A stretch of DNA of 64,000 nt, taken from a virus. A program made the translations under genes and the position numbers. The stretch lies in IMG/VR virus record IMGVR_UViG_3300008339_000021, positions 26,206-90,205 of that record. The stretch is one strand, 5' to 3'. Each line of letters starts with the position of its first letter. Position 1 is the first letter of the stretch. Below the pieces are notes generated by a model. It had not been told where the DNA came from, did not search any database, and saw only the letters and a list, made by a program, of their open reading frames with translations. This document shows positions 30,901 through 38,948 of the stretch, in pieces.

Positions 30901-33502
30901 AAGTACCACCAAAAAATGTTTCAGTAAAAGCACCACCTGATGACAAGTATGTATCTAATTCAGATTGGAAATTACCTGGTGCATTAAATAATGTATTATA
31001 AGTATCATCATAATATGTTTGACCACCAACATTATTTAAGAATGTAGGATCACCTTGACCTTGTTGATCATAGTTATCTCCTGTAATACTTGTATTAATA
31101 TTACTTGGTGTAGTTGTGATTGAACCACCAGCTGTAGTCCATACACCATTGGGACCATTGATTGTGTTGGTTGCAGCACCACCATCAATTTTTAATTTAG
31201 CTTCAAACTGTGGATCAAAGTTACCAGCAGGGTAATTAATTTTTAATTCTCCTAATCCTTTTAAGATAGCGTTTATAATACCAGTTGCTAAAGCAAATGG
31301 TATAATTTTATTTGATAAAAGTTTAAACTTAGGATGCTTGCTTGGCTCAATAAAATACTGCAATGCTTCACCTTGTACACTACCATATATTTTTAATTCA
31401 GTAGCTGACAAATAAGGATTAATAAAACTTGTATCAGGTGAGTGGAATGAAACTATATCTGTCGGTATTGTTTGATTAACCTTATCATTTTCATTATCTC
31501 TTACTGTAATATAAGGATCATTATATAAGTAATTATAATCATTTGGATTTGTAGTATTAAGAGCTGGAACAATACAGTTAAATGGATAGTTAGCATATAA
31601 ACCAGTAACACCAGCTTCAGTAGCACTTCCTCTTGGATTATAATCCCGGAAGTTATTGATCATCCCTTTAGCTAGAATGCTTTTATTACCATGTCTTGAT
31701 CCTCTTAGTATTTCATATCCAACTATACCTGGTATATCATTACCATCATTATCTTTAGGGAATATAATATTCTTAAAGTCTACTCCCATCAGTCTAATAA
31801 AATATTCACCATTTGCTTTTTTTACAAAGTGATGAGTACTATTTCCTGTAGCATTATCAGGAAACCTATGATGTCTTATTGGTTTTCCACACAAATCATA
31901 ATTTGGATCTGTTGTTTGTGTCCAACATTGTGAACTTGAATTCCATACATTAGGTTGATAGTCTGGATAAACTTCAGTAGATTGCCAGTATCCCATTTTA
32001 CCTCGGGATATTACAGTGCCTCCATCAGGCAATACACTTGTTGTTGTTGAAGTTATAGTAGCTGTATTAACACTTTGGAAAAACATTGTGTCTCCAGGAA
32101 GAGTTACTCCAGTTTGATTTGCAAATGGTGCTAATTCAAAAATTGAATTTCCATTATATAAATAATTTTGTGGGGGTCTTCCCGGAATATGATAAGATGC
32201 TGACTTATCTCCTGTATTATATACCCAACGGATGAAAAAAGAATATACCTCATCTCTTAAATAAGATGTGTGTTTTCCCCCATCTATATAGTATCTTTCA
32301 GGATACTCAACACATACCCATTCTGTTTGAATTAGATTTGCTAATGGTTGATAATTAAAATCAAATTTAGAAGTTGGTCCTATTCTTAATAGATAATTAT
32401 TTACATCTGTCATTTGAGCAGATTTCTCAAATACAGGATTCTGTAAAATTAATTCTTCTACAGGAACCGTTACAGTGGTTTCAGGAATTTGATCAAGTAC
32501 AATATTTGTTGTTCTTGTAGAATAGTATCCAATTCTTTTTGCACTTAAGTTTTGATCTATAAATCTTACAACTACTAGTTCAAATTCTTTAAAGTGCTCC
32601 GTATCTGCATCTACAGATATCTCAAAGGAACCCCTCTCATTTACTGAGTTAAATACAGGTTGTATATAACCAATAGAAAAATAATTTGTAACTCTTTGTC
32701 TATCTATTACATAAGCTGCTAATACTCCATATGATCCATTTTCTAATACTCCCTGTTGTTCAGATAACCTTAAATCAAAACAAGGTGTCTTAACTAAAGA
32801 TGCTAGTCTTATTTCTTCACAGTTTAGTTCATTATATGGTTTACATATTACACAAGGTGTAGGTTCATTGGAATTTTCTGTTTGACATTTTTCTTTCCAT
32901 GCTACACCAGGCCAAAGTAACTTATTTGCTGTACCGTTACCATAATAGTTTATTGTTGTAGAACCAGGAGCTCCTCCTAACCAAACATAATCATCTGGTG
33001 GCCAAGTTTTGGGATCTCCAATATTTAAGTATCTATCTGGATTTAAATTATCAGCCCAGTACACTTGCCATGTACAATCATCTTTTAATTTACTAGCTCC
33101 AGTAATTAAATGTAACTTACTAAAGTTTAAACAATGATCTTGTACAATAGGTCTATACTTACATAAGTCTGATTCAAATAAACCTATCTCAGAATTATTT
33201 GCTTTTGTATCAAGTGCATCATAACCTACTGAATATATTACCCACTTATCACTAAATAAATGTATTGCACCAATTATATAAACAAAAGGTGAACCCATTG
33301 TTTGTCCAGCTCTAGCACATAAAGCATTTGATTCCTCATTAGATAAAGTGCCAAGATCCCCCTCTGCAGTATTATTCACAGCATTGCGGGCATGTGTCCA
33401 CATTCCCTCCTGTACAAATAATGGATCTGCATCTCTGTTTAACCCTTTTATAAATGAGTTAGTCTGAAGGGATGATGTTTCTTGTTGAGCTTTCTTTGCC
33501 AT
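27953..33502 (-). CDS. Tail stabilisation / muzzle-like virion protein
   Basis: An 1849-residue, mostly beta-rich protein without long charged helices. Its N-terminus (TNSFIKGLNRDADPLFVQEGMWTHARNAV ... GDLGTLSNEESNALC, cited in parts) matches the pattern of phage tail stabilisation proteins, in which a short leader is followed by a propeller-like repeat domain. Strand-rich blocks with aromatic and Asn/Gly turns run throughout. In crAss-like podoviruses a very long protein at this place, directly after the ring proteins, forms the muzzle at the tail tip. That assignment is inferred from position, size and N-terminal style. It follows the 339-residue ring-like gene by one base and is coupled by TAATG to the peptidase gene downstream. 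Confidence 0.65.
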   Translation of the reverse strand: MAKKAQQETSSLQTNSFIKGLNRDADPLFVQEGMWTHARNAVNNTAEGDLGTLSNEESNALCARAGQTMGSPFVYIIGAIHLFSDKWVIYSVGYDALDTKANNSEIGLFESDLCKYRPIVQDHCLNFSKLHLITGASKLKDDCTWQVYWADNLNPDRYLNIGDPKTWPPDDYVWLGGAPGSTTINYYGNGTANKLLWPGVAWKEKCQTENSNEPTPCVICKPYNELNCEEIRLASLVKTPCFDLRLSEQQGVLENGSYGVLAAYVIDRQRVTNYFSIGYIQPVFNSVNERGSFEISVDADTEHFKEFELVVVRFIDQNLSAKRIGYYSTRTTNIVLDQIPETTVTVPVEELILQNPVFEKSAQMTDVNNYLLRIGPTSKFDFNYQPLANLIQTEWVCVEYPERYYIDGGKHTSYLRDEVYSFFIRWVYNTGDKSASYHIPGRPPQNYLYNGNSIFELAPFANQTGVTLPGDTMFFQSVNTATITSTTTSVLPDGGTVISRGKMGYWQSTEVYPDYQPNVWNSSSQCWTQTTDPNYDLCGKPIRHHRFPDNATGNSTHHFVKKANGEYFIRLMGVDFKNIIFPKDNDGNDIPGIVGYEILRGSRHGNKSILAKGMINNFRDYNPRGSATEAGVTGLYANYPFNCIVPALNTTNPNDYNYLYNDPYITVRDNENDKVNQTIPTDIVSFHSPDTSFINPYLSATELKIYGSVQGEALQYFIEPSKHPKFKLLSNKIIPFALATGIINAILKGLGELKINYPAGNFDPQFEAKLKIDGGAATNTINGPNGVWTTAGGSITTTPSNINTSITGDNYDQQGQGDPTFLNNVGGQTYYDDTYNTLFNAPGNFQSELDTYLSSGGAFTETFFGGTSLENLFKTTYEQVAQDGKYITTPTYDKTYTGYEMLGPTINNFLGGISNGGQLLFYFVEGAQLATETIYAIVRKRQYALEMVSHGDYWRFVKPNDSFDKRFVMEEGIYVYDQLQAMPEFIDSSGNLKKYTINNIKRPKLAVVRTKRGNATGTSMGPHYLLQGNGDSIDQSLMTLNYAIRTFNPLASIPGGSAFTPNKINWRDTGKSNNFINNIASHYVGLKYRIENQYGQVDTIQQVVATPCEQKINFQATSGANTLSSTSFGNTCSIENFTQKKLYTPVFFGGDTYINRFTEKNIMHFFYEWLYDVPDNIEWNYFLNQMIPEPKFQVNSQPWDISDFNLQNILDMFQSTPDYGDGLLPRSYYDLDNVYYSISNNSWLIYPGIFGVKDSYFYTSANGIRDFFVESEVLVDFRDVGTFDYERPYSKYNYTDLPSLFDSNPQILTKGNFYAYDFSLSASRFLFNQYFTAGYLQGVSYDPNIAELCYVTYPNRVTYSLQQQDASNIDAWRTFLPLNKVDFKSKLSSVKSFAKTGLFITFENDSPLIYQGVDSIQLDDSGTKVTVGDGGLFEQAPQNVVVAEKPYEYGSSQNKYGVVSTPAGLYYISQNQGKVFSYREGLTEISQDGMKWWFSEFLPFKLLEDFPNYPHTDNPVAGISCMASYDNDNSVLYFSKRDFRLKDEYKNQVIYDSFYDNFMIPVTFGPDGKPTRYNKFKLGNPQYFTDASWTISYDPKLQFWISFHDWHPNFYIPSKGTFLTTKVDGIWKHSAYCNDYCNFYGVQYPFEIELPVVTAQMINTIKSIEYYLECYRRDRNLCIDQFHILDYNFDQAVIHNTEQVSGYLNLNLYPKNDIPLSLQFPKLGSNQASYDILYSKEENKYRINQFWDITKDRGEFPIGSSYPPAPGPYFPSPDSTVLLGNYEDRNIWVTAPNGYDKVLNLLNLDYAKPELQRKKFRHYINFLKLSKSNSRDTNMILKIVNTKTQYSPR

Positions 33503-33503
33503 A

Positions 33504-34523
33504 TTATACTACTCTTATCTTATTATAGTTTCTATAGTATACATTGTTAGGTGAGTAGCTTTTGAACATGTCATAATACTTACCGTACATTGCTTTTCTA
33601 TTAGCCATCCATAATTTTTCCATCTCTTTAAAGTTAGGAGTGTTAACTAAACTAAGTGCTTGATTTCTTGCTGCTTTTAATTTAGCTGATACTAACTGAA
33701 GTTTTGTTACCACATCTTCACCATTCATGAATAAGTTTTCTAGAATTCTTTCTTTTACTGCATACTCATAGTATTCATTAAGAAGTTCATGATCAGGAAC
33801 AAGAAGATTCCCGTCATCATCTTCAAGGTGTGCTTGATAATTAAGATATACTTTACCTTCTTTAAATGTGGTATTTAAGAATCCATATTTTATCCAACCT
33901 TCATTTGCTGTATTGTAATATAAGTTTGGACAGTCACATTCAATTTCTTGACTAGGTTTCATTCTTAAAGGTTGAGTATAACTAAATACTCTAACCTCAC
34001 CTGGCTTTACTACTTGTACAAGTTCATAAGCTTCATTCTTGCAATTAACAAATACTCTTGGTTGAACTACTCTTGGAGGAGTACAAGTATCTCCATATGG
34101 AGCTTCAGGATTATGTGTTACACATACACCTTCTTTACCTTCAAAACAACATGGTTGATCTACTGGAGCCTCACAACAATTAAGAATTGTTTTTGCAGGA
34201 AACTCACGGTATGGTATTTCTTCAATGTGAGTACCACCTACACCCATAGAATATCCTGTCTGATACACATAATTTCCACAGACTAATCCAAAATTGAATG
34301 TATAAAAATTATCAGGTAACTTTACTTTATGATGTGTAACATCTAGAATTATCTCCTTCTGTTGGTTTATTCTTAAACCAAGATCATAATTAATTTTCCT
34401 AACCAACTTGATTAGTTGTTGAGGTTCAATCATGTTCTCTAATGCAAAAGTATGTAAGTCAATACTTACATCTTCTAGAAGCTGATCAAAAGTTCTATAT
34501 TTAAGAGTGTAGTTAAAGTCCAT
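33504..34523 (-). CDS. Ring/connector-like tail protein
   Basis: A 339-residue protein. Residues 1-60 are helical (FDQLLEDVSIDLHTFALENMI), followed by VTHHKVKLPDNFYTFNFGLVCG, the helix-then-strand pattern of head-tail connector and tail-tubular proteins. A central insertion (about 110-150) contains several Cys pairs, for example CCEAPVDQPCC, that might bind metal or form disulfides. The C-terminal part is helical and aromatic-rich. It sits between the 220-residue connector-like gene (TAATG overlap) and the muzzle-like gene. In crAss-like phages stacked ring proteins join portal and muzzle, and this gene fits that place. The assignment is by context and fold pattern. Confidence 0.6.
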   Translation of the reverse strand: MDFNYTLKYRTFDQLLEDVSIDLHTFALENMIEPQQLIKLVRKINYDLGLRINQQKEIILDVTHHKVKLPDNFYTFNFGLVCGNYVYQTGYSMGVGGTHIEEIPYREFPAKTILNCCEAPVDQPCCFEGKEGVCVTHNPEAPYGDTCTPPRVVQPRVFVNCKNEAYELVQVVKPGEVRVFSYTQPLRMKPSQEIECDCPNLYYNTANEGWIKYGFLNTTFKEGKVYLNYQAHLEDDDGNLLVPDHELLNEYYEYAVKERILENLFMNGEDVVTKLQLVSAKLKAARNQALSLVNTPNFKEMEKLWMANRKAMYGKYYDMFKSYSPNNVYYRNYNKIRVV

Positions 34524-35185
34524 TATCTTAGTATATTTTGACTGTCATCTGTTGGATCTACAGGGATCTGAGCAATCAGGGTTAATTCTTTTAATGCAAA
34601 CTGTTCAACTTCAGAAAATAAATATTCAGGAATATTAAGTGGCTGATCTTGTATTAACTGACATGCATCAGAGTCACATGTTGGAACATCATTTTCAAAT
34701 ATGGCTTCTATTCTCATAGCATCCCAATCAACATTAGGAACATATATATAACCATTAAGATACCAAAAGTAAGGTCTCTTATTATATTTAAAAGTTGTAG
34801 ATTTAGTTATAGAAACCCAAGTACCAGGATCTGTTCTAAACATTTCAATGCCTCCGTCTATTGATGAAGCTGTTCTAATTAGTGGTCCAAACATACCATC
34901 TAAAATACTTGGTAGTTTTTCTTTTGATCTTTTAAAGTAACACCCAGAATATACACCAATACAACCTGCCTCTACTTTATCTACATCTATCAATTCAATG
35001 TAAGGTAATACTTTGAAGATTGAACTAATCTTCATTAGTCTAAACTGATTGTCTTCTCTTTTAATTAGAGTTTTTGCATACTTAGTAAGTACAAAGTATA
35101 TTTGACGGTCAGTAAGAAATGGATCTTCTTTTACAGCTTTTAGTGCATTTCTCACTCTAGATATTGCTTCTCCAATTGTTGTCAT
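34523..35185 (-). CDS. Ring/connector-like structural protein
   Basis: A 220-residue protein. It starts with a helix (MTTIGEAISRVRNALKAVKEDPFLTDRQIYFVLTK, in parts) typical of adaptor proteins that dock below the portal, then alternates short strands with YFKRSKEKLPSI and PYFWYLNGYIYVPN. The acidic, Cys-containing C-terminus (DVPTCDSDACQLI) is followed by a final helix, PEYLFSEVEQFALKELTLIAQ. It overlaps the upstream 193-residue gene by four bases (ATGA) and the downstream ring gene by one. The place between a fibre gene block and the muzzle-like gene supports a ring/adaptor role in the short tail. No direct motif proves it. Confidence 0.6.
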   Translation of the reverse strand: MTTIGEAISRVRNALKAVKEDPFLTDRQIYFVLTKYAKTLIKREDNQFRLMKISSIFKVLPYIELIDVDKVEAGCIGVYSGCYFKRSKEKLPSILDGMFGPLIRTASSIDGGIEMFRTDPGTWVSITKSTTFKYNKRPYFWYLNGYIYVPNVDWDAMRIEAIFENDVPTCDSDACQLIQDQPLNIPEYLFSEVEQFALKELTLIAQIPVDPTDDSQNILR

Positions 35186-35763
35186 AAGTCAAACTCATTA
35201 TAGCTTTTTAAAGCTTTATTTTCTTTCATAAGGACAATATTTTTAACTACTGTCTTCTGATATATTTTTCTAAGTTTAGTAGTTGCATCAACTACAACAT
35301 ACATATTCCAGTTTTCTGGATAATTTTTAGAAACAGCTCTTTTAAAATCTCTACATGCAACAAAACTCCAATACTCTCTATTCTTCATTTTATGCTTTGG
35401 TGCATGACTTGTAAAAAAGATTTTAGCTAATTTACCATCTGTGTCAAAGTTTCTATTTGTAACTGTTACACCATACTTGTTTGATTTAGCATAGTCTACA
35501 TTTGCCTTTTTACTTTTCTGGCAAGTACCTATAAATAACCAACCAATTGTTTCTGGTAATTGTACACCATCTCTTTTTTCAATTACAGTATTATAAACTA
35601 ACTTGTTAAATGATTTGATTATCTTTCTTAACTTGTCATTTGTATAGTCTTTATACTTACTGTGCTTTTTTCTAAAATCATCAAAGAACTTCTTATCTAA
35701 TATGTTGTGCACTTCTGGTCTAAACCGTGGTGCTTTTAAATCTGGTTTTTTAAATTCCTTCAT
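35182..35763 (-). CDS. Conserved small basic protein of the tail-connector block
   Basis: A 193-residue protein with about one in five residues Lys or Arg. After a basic N-terminus (MKEFKKPDLKAPRFRPEVHN), a helical segment DKLRKIIKSFNKLVYNTVIEKRDGVQLPETIGWLFIG leads into strand-rich basic sequence (GVTVTNRNFDTDGKLAKIFFTSHAPKHK, quoted in parts). The helices-then-beta-arm arrangement is loosely like IHF/HU-type proteins but lacks their GxGxF signature, so I do not assign it there. It begins a transcription unit after a terminator at 35815-35832 and precedes the ring proteins with an ATGA overlap. Nucleic-acid binding is plausible from charge; structural role in the tail is the alternative. Confidence 0.6.
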   Translation of the reverse strand: MKEFKKPDLKAPRFRPEVHNILDKKFFDDFRKKHSKYKDYTNDKLRKIIKSFNKLVYNTVIEKRDGVQLPETIGWLFIGTCQKSKKANVDYAKSNKYGVTVTNRNFDTDGKLAKIFFTSHAPKHKMKNREYWSFVACRDFKRAVSKNYPENWNMYVVVDATTKLRKIYQKTVVKNIVLMKENKALKSYNEFDL

Positions 35764-35765
35764 AT

Positions 35766-35773
35766 TAATATAC
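35766..35773 (-). promoter_or_regulatory. GTATATTA motif abutting the ATG at 35763
   Basis: The recurring 8-mer GTATATTA ends two bases before the start codon of the 193-residue gene. A -10/-7 element here would place transcription start inside the gene, so for this copy the nearby TATATTTG box at 35793-35800 is the more likely promoter element. Confidence 0.2.
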
Positions 35774-35792
35774 TAAAAATTAATGACATTAA

Positions 35793-35800
35793 CAAATATA
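35793..35800 (-). promoter_or_regulatory. TATATTTG box, matches Bacteroidota -7 consensus TAnnTTTG
   Basis: TATATTTG on the minus strand lies between the terminator hairpin (35815-35832) and the ATG at 35763, leaving a leader of about 20 bases. It matches the Bacteroidota -7 box exactly. The upstream TTTG is too close for a proper -33 element, so strength is uncertain. Confidence 0.4.
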
Positions 35801-35806
35801 GGTATA

Positions 35807-35832
35807 AAACAAAACCCCCACAAGTGTGGGGG
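35807..35832 (-). terminator. Rho-independent terminator after the 434-residue fibre gene
   Basis: A perfect GC-rich hairpin (CCCCCAC/GTGGGGG, 35815-35832) is followed on the minus strand by TTTTGTTTT. It lies 42 bases past the stop of the 434-residue gene. It is one of the few GC-rich spots in this AT-rich region and is a convincing terminator. A weaker T-rich flank on the plus strand is present, but no plus-strand gene needs it. Confidence 0.85.
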
Positions 35833-35874
35833 CTTTGCTTGTTTGTCACAGAAACCAACAAACCTGTAACAATT

Positions 35875-37179
35875 TTATCCCATTACAGTGATAGTAGCTG
35901 GAGCCCAGTCACCACCTGTTATGTTAGTAATTTCAATTGTATTGTTATTTACAATTCTATATGTATAATCTGTACCATGAACATATGCTGGTAAAGTTGG
36001 TAAACTTCCATCATACTCTAAAACTGATACTAACAAACTTGGTGTATTTAAGTTGTGAGTAACAGTAACAGATGCTCCAGAAAGAACAGCTGAACTTTGT
36101 ACCCATTTGTTAAAAGTTATTCCAACAGTAACTGCAGTAGCAGAACCTGTTAATGTAATACCTTCACCAATACTATTTGTACTTGCTGTTAGACCTTTAG
36201 TTGCAAGTGTTGGACCAGTACCATCATTTACTAATGTTTCAGTTCCTCCAGCAGATGCTAATGTAACTGTAGCAGGAATTGCAGTATTTGTAATAGTGAT
36301 ATCAGTTCCACTAGCAGTTAAAGAAATCCCTGCACCTGCAGTTAATCCTTTAGTTGCTAAAGCAGGTCCTGTACCATCATTAACTAGAGTTTCAGTACCA
36401 CCTGCTGATGCCAATGTTACAGCAGAACCCGGATCAGAGTTAGTAATTCTAATTGCATCTGTACTAGGTACAGTACTTGCATTAAGAACAATACCTGTTC
36501 CAGCTACAAAGTTTAATGTATCACCAGGAGCTTCAGCAATTTGAATATTTGTAGGATCATTATCAGGTCCCCAAGTAAATCCTGTATCAGGATTAATAGT
36601 AGCTCTATCATAATCATTTGGTGGAACTACAGTTCCTGGTACAACTGATGCACCAGTTACGTGACCAAATGTATCAAATGTAAAGAAGATATCTTGGATA
36701 AATGTATTACCAGAATTATCACTAGTTAAGTTACTTACAGTTGATGTATCTTGATGTGATATAGTAACTGCATTTGTAACAGGGTTTACAGAAACATCAA
36801 TACCAGGACCTTCAAAAATTGATGATGCAATAGTTTGGGCAATGATTAAATCAAAGTAAGCTTGTAATGCTGGTACATCTACATAGACAGTATAAGTAGT
36901 TATGTTACCTACTGTGTTAGATACTACATCAATATATTCTGATCCTACTACTGTTGAAATTGGAGCTTCAACACTACATAGGTAATTAACAAGTTTAGTA
37001 ATAACTGTATCAAGATAATCATATCTTCTGATTACTACATCTTGATTACACATAATATCTGTTCCTGTATATACAATACATTGTGCATTGAATACTTCAG
37101 GACAAGATGGTGGACATGGTGCAGTTACAGTATAGGTATTGCTGCATCCACAATTTTTGGTACAGGTGTGATTTGCCAT
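35875..37179 (-). CDS. Fibre/decoration protein with internal 28-residue repeat
   Basis: A 434-residue protein. The N-terminus is Cys-rich (CTKNCGCSN, CPPSCPE), followed by an attachment-like domain QCIVYTGTDIMC ... DYLDTVITKLVNYLC that resembles the N-terminal domain of the next gene upstream (565 residues). Residues 100-400 are Thr/Gly/Asn-rich beta sequence typical of phage fibres, with INPDTGFTWGPD and two near-identical 28-residue repeats (VTLASAGG ... TKGLTA). The C-terminus resembles a small beta domain (VTHNLNTPSLLVSVLEYDG). It ends just before a strong terminator. A head or tail fibre bound to the capsid through the Cys-rich N-terminus is my inference. Confidence 0.7.
   Translation of the reverse strand: MANHTCTKNCGCSNTYTVTAPCPPSCPEVFNAQCIVYTGTDIMCNQDVVIRRYDYLDTVITKLVNYLCSVEAPISTVVGSEYIDVVSNTVGNITTYTVYVDVPALQAYFDLIIAQTIASSIFEGPGIDVSVNPVTNAVTISHQDTSTVSNLTSDNSGNTFIQDIFFTFDTFGHVTGASVVPGTVVPPNDYDRATINPDTGFTWGPDNDPTNIQIAEAPGDTLNFVAGTGIVLNASTVPSTDAIRITNSDPGSAVTLASAGGTETLVNDGTGPALATKGLTAGAGISLTASGTDITITNTAIPATVTLASAGGTETLVNDGTGPTLATKGLTASTNSIGEGITLTGSATAVTVGITFNKWVQSSAVLSGASVTVTHNLNTPSLLVSVLEYDGSLPTLPAYVHGTDYTYRIVNNNTIEITNITGGDWAPATITVMG
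36184..36267 (-). repeat. 28-codon internal repeat, copy 2
   Basis: The C-terminal copy of a 28-codon repeat in the 434-residue fibre protein. Against copy 1 it has one amino-acid change (Ala to Thr) but 16 synonymous codon changes by my codon-by-codon comparison, so the protein repeat is old and strongly constrained. Confidence 0.9.
36337..36420 (-). repeat. 28-codon internal repeat, copy 1
   Basis: The N-terminal copy of the repeat in the fibre protein. It encodes VTLASAGGTETL followed by VNDGTGPALATKGLTA, with 27 of 28 residues identical to copy 2 despite many synonymous differences. Confidence 0.9.
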
Positions 37180-37224
37180 TTTTTTTATTTTAATTAAACA
37201 TATATATACTTTTTCTTTTTATAC

Positions 37225-38922
37225 CTAACAGCTTATAAAAGTTGGTGTATTACCTGAACAATCCTGCACAAATGCTTTAAGATCAGATAAATTAATTTGT
37301 AGACCTCCTAATTGTTCTGCTCTTGACATATCTTGATCAAATGCAAATGTCAGAGATGAACCAACTAAATTAGGTTGATAAGAACCTGCTGCTGATGCAT
37401 TAAATTGACTTGGTGCTGTACCAAAATATTCTGGTATATTTTCTCCTGCTACAGCTACTGTACAAAGTTGTCTTGTCAAAGATGTTTTACCTACTACATT
37501 AGGTGATCTATACCAATCATTAAAGTTGGCACTAGTAATAGTTAATTGTCCTATATCACTTATTGATAAACCAATAACAGATGTCATTGAATAATCATCA
37601 TCCTCATCTCCACCAGTTCTTGCAACTCTTTCACAAATAATTCTACCTGTTACTGAAGCACCACCATCTATAGTTTCACCTACACCCAAAATACCTGGAG
37701 GTATAACACTATTTCCTCTATGGAAGCGAAGTCTTAAAGCTTCTTCTGGAGGAGTACTAACACCCCATGCTGCATAAAAGGGGCCACTCAATAAACATGC
37801 ATTGGGATCACTACCTGAACTAGCCTGTAATGTATTAAATGTAAATCCTGAATATACTCCATTATAGTCATCAGGATCTACAACAGTTATTGCACTACCA
37901 CCTCCTCCATTAAGTGTTGAACCTATAGGAACAAAAGCAGTACCTTTAAAATATATTACATTTCCAATTCTTCTACACTGTGGTTTAAAAGCTGCTCCAC
38001 TCATAAAGTTAAATCCTAGTAAAGGAATCCAACCAGTGTCCTGCATATCTGCTCTTAGTATACCACCTGTATATGTTAAATTAACTGTATTAGTATCTGT
38101 TACTGTAATTGTAGTAAATGCATTATACATATCACATACTGCAATCCATAAATTATTAATGGCATCTGCTACAGTATTATAAGAACCAGATTGTATCCAA
38201 TTTGGATTTGTAGAAAATGGAGTTCCTGTTGTAAGTTGTAAATCAGCATCTGTAATGCAGATTGCATCTACAGCATTTATTAAATCACCTGTAGTACCTG
38301 TAGCTGCATAAAATGGACACCATACATCATTTATAAATTCTTCTAATACAACATTTATAAATTGAGTTGACCCATTAAGTAATGCACCTATATCACATCC
38401 TAAAGTAAAGGACGGGATTGTAAATACTGGTGGTGGAGCATTTTCTAATTCTTCTAATCTAATTATAATGTCAGTTATCTGTGCATTTATATTTCCAATT
38501 TCATCAATAAGTGCACAAATTTTTTCTCCAATCATTTGAACATAGTCAAGTAATTGCATTGTGGTAACATTACCAACTCGAAAACAAGGTGCAACAGATA
38601 CTACACAATCAGGACATCCCGGATTTGTTTTTATATCTTCTGGAGTGATACCTTGAATCTCACAAATTTTATCAATAAGAAGTTGTATTAATGCCTGAAA
38701 ATCTTTTGGCTTACATGCTGTAATTCCTAAGCAAGCTAAGTCATAGTTATTTACATTAGTTTGATCTAATATAGTACACAACTCAGTTGCAAGTTTAAAT
38801 ACTACATCAGATATAGTATCTCCAGTACAAAGATCTATACAAGCAATATCTGGTCCTTGCCATATTATGCAATTACTAGAAGTTGGACTACAAGGTTTAT
38901 TATCTAAATTTAAAGGCTTCAT
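37225..38922 (-). CDS. Fibre/head-decoration protein with Cys-rich N-terminal attachment domain
   Basis: A 565-residue protein. The N-terminus SNCIIWQGPDIACIDLC ... TISDVVFKLATELC matches in pattern the start of the 434-residue fibre (C-I-x-W/Y-x-G-x-D-I-x-C ... KL..LC), so both probably dock to the same virion site. A short coiled coil (about 130-165, INAQITDIIIRLEELENAP) follows and would give trimerisation. The C-terminal two thirds are beta-rich, with GWIPLLGFNFMSGAAFKP and RRIGNVIYFKGTAFVP, a style common in phage fibre tip or knob domains. It starts 16 bases after a GTATATTA motif and precedes the 434-residue fibre gene. Receptor binding is likely but inferred. Confidence 0.7.
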   Translation of the reverse strand: MKPLNLDNKPCSPTSSNCIIWQGPDIACIDLCTGDTISDVVFKLATELCTILDQTNVNNYDLACLGITACKPKDFQALIQLLIDKICEIQGITPEDIKTNPGCPDCVVSVAPCFRVGNVTTMQLLDYVQMIGEKICALIDEIGNINAQITDIIIRLEELENAPPPVFTIPSFTLGCDIGALLNGSTQFINVVLEEFINDVWCPFYAATGTTGDLINAVDAICITDADLQLTTGTPFSTNPNWIQSGSYNTVADAINNLWIAVCDMYNAFTTITVTDTNTVNLTYTGGILRADMQDTGWIPLLGFNFMSGAAFKPQCRRIGNVIYFKGTAFVPIGSTLNGGGGSAITVVDPDDYNGVYSGFTFNTLQASSGSDPNACLLSGPFYAAWGVSTPPEEALRLRFHRGNSVIPPGILGVGETIDGGASVTGRIICERVARTGGDEDDDYSMTSVIGLSISDIGQLTITSANFNDWYRSPNVVGKTSLTRQLCTVAVAGENIPEYFGTAPSQFNASAAGSYQPNLVGSSLTFAFDQDMSRAEQLGGLQINLSDLKAFVQDCSGNTPTFISC

Positions 38923-38937
38923 ACTTTTATCTATTTA

Positions 38938-38945
38938 TAATATAC
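38938..38945 (-). promoter_or_regulatory. GTATATTA promoter-like motif upstream of 565-residue fibre gene
   Basis: TTTGTATATTATA on the minus strand, with the 8-mer at 38945-38938, 15 bases before the ATG at 38922. It is a member of the recurring intergenic motif set. Confidence 0.45.
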
Positions 38946-38948
38946 AAA

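Noticed and set aside
35182-35763. Assigning the 193-residue protein as a second IHF/HU subunit
   Set aside because: It lacks the GxGxF-type arm motif seen in the 134-residue protein at 58454-58858. Only basic charge and loose helix order are shared.
36107-36544. 145-codon plus-strand frame opposite the fibre gene
   Set aside because: Antisense shadow of a repetitive Gly/Thr/Val-rich gene. It repeats because the gene repeats, and no promoter or plus-strand neighbour supports it.
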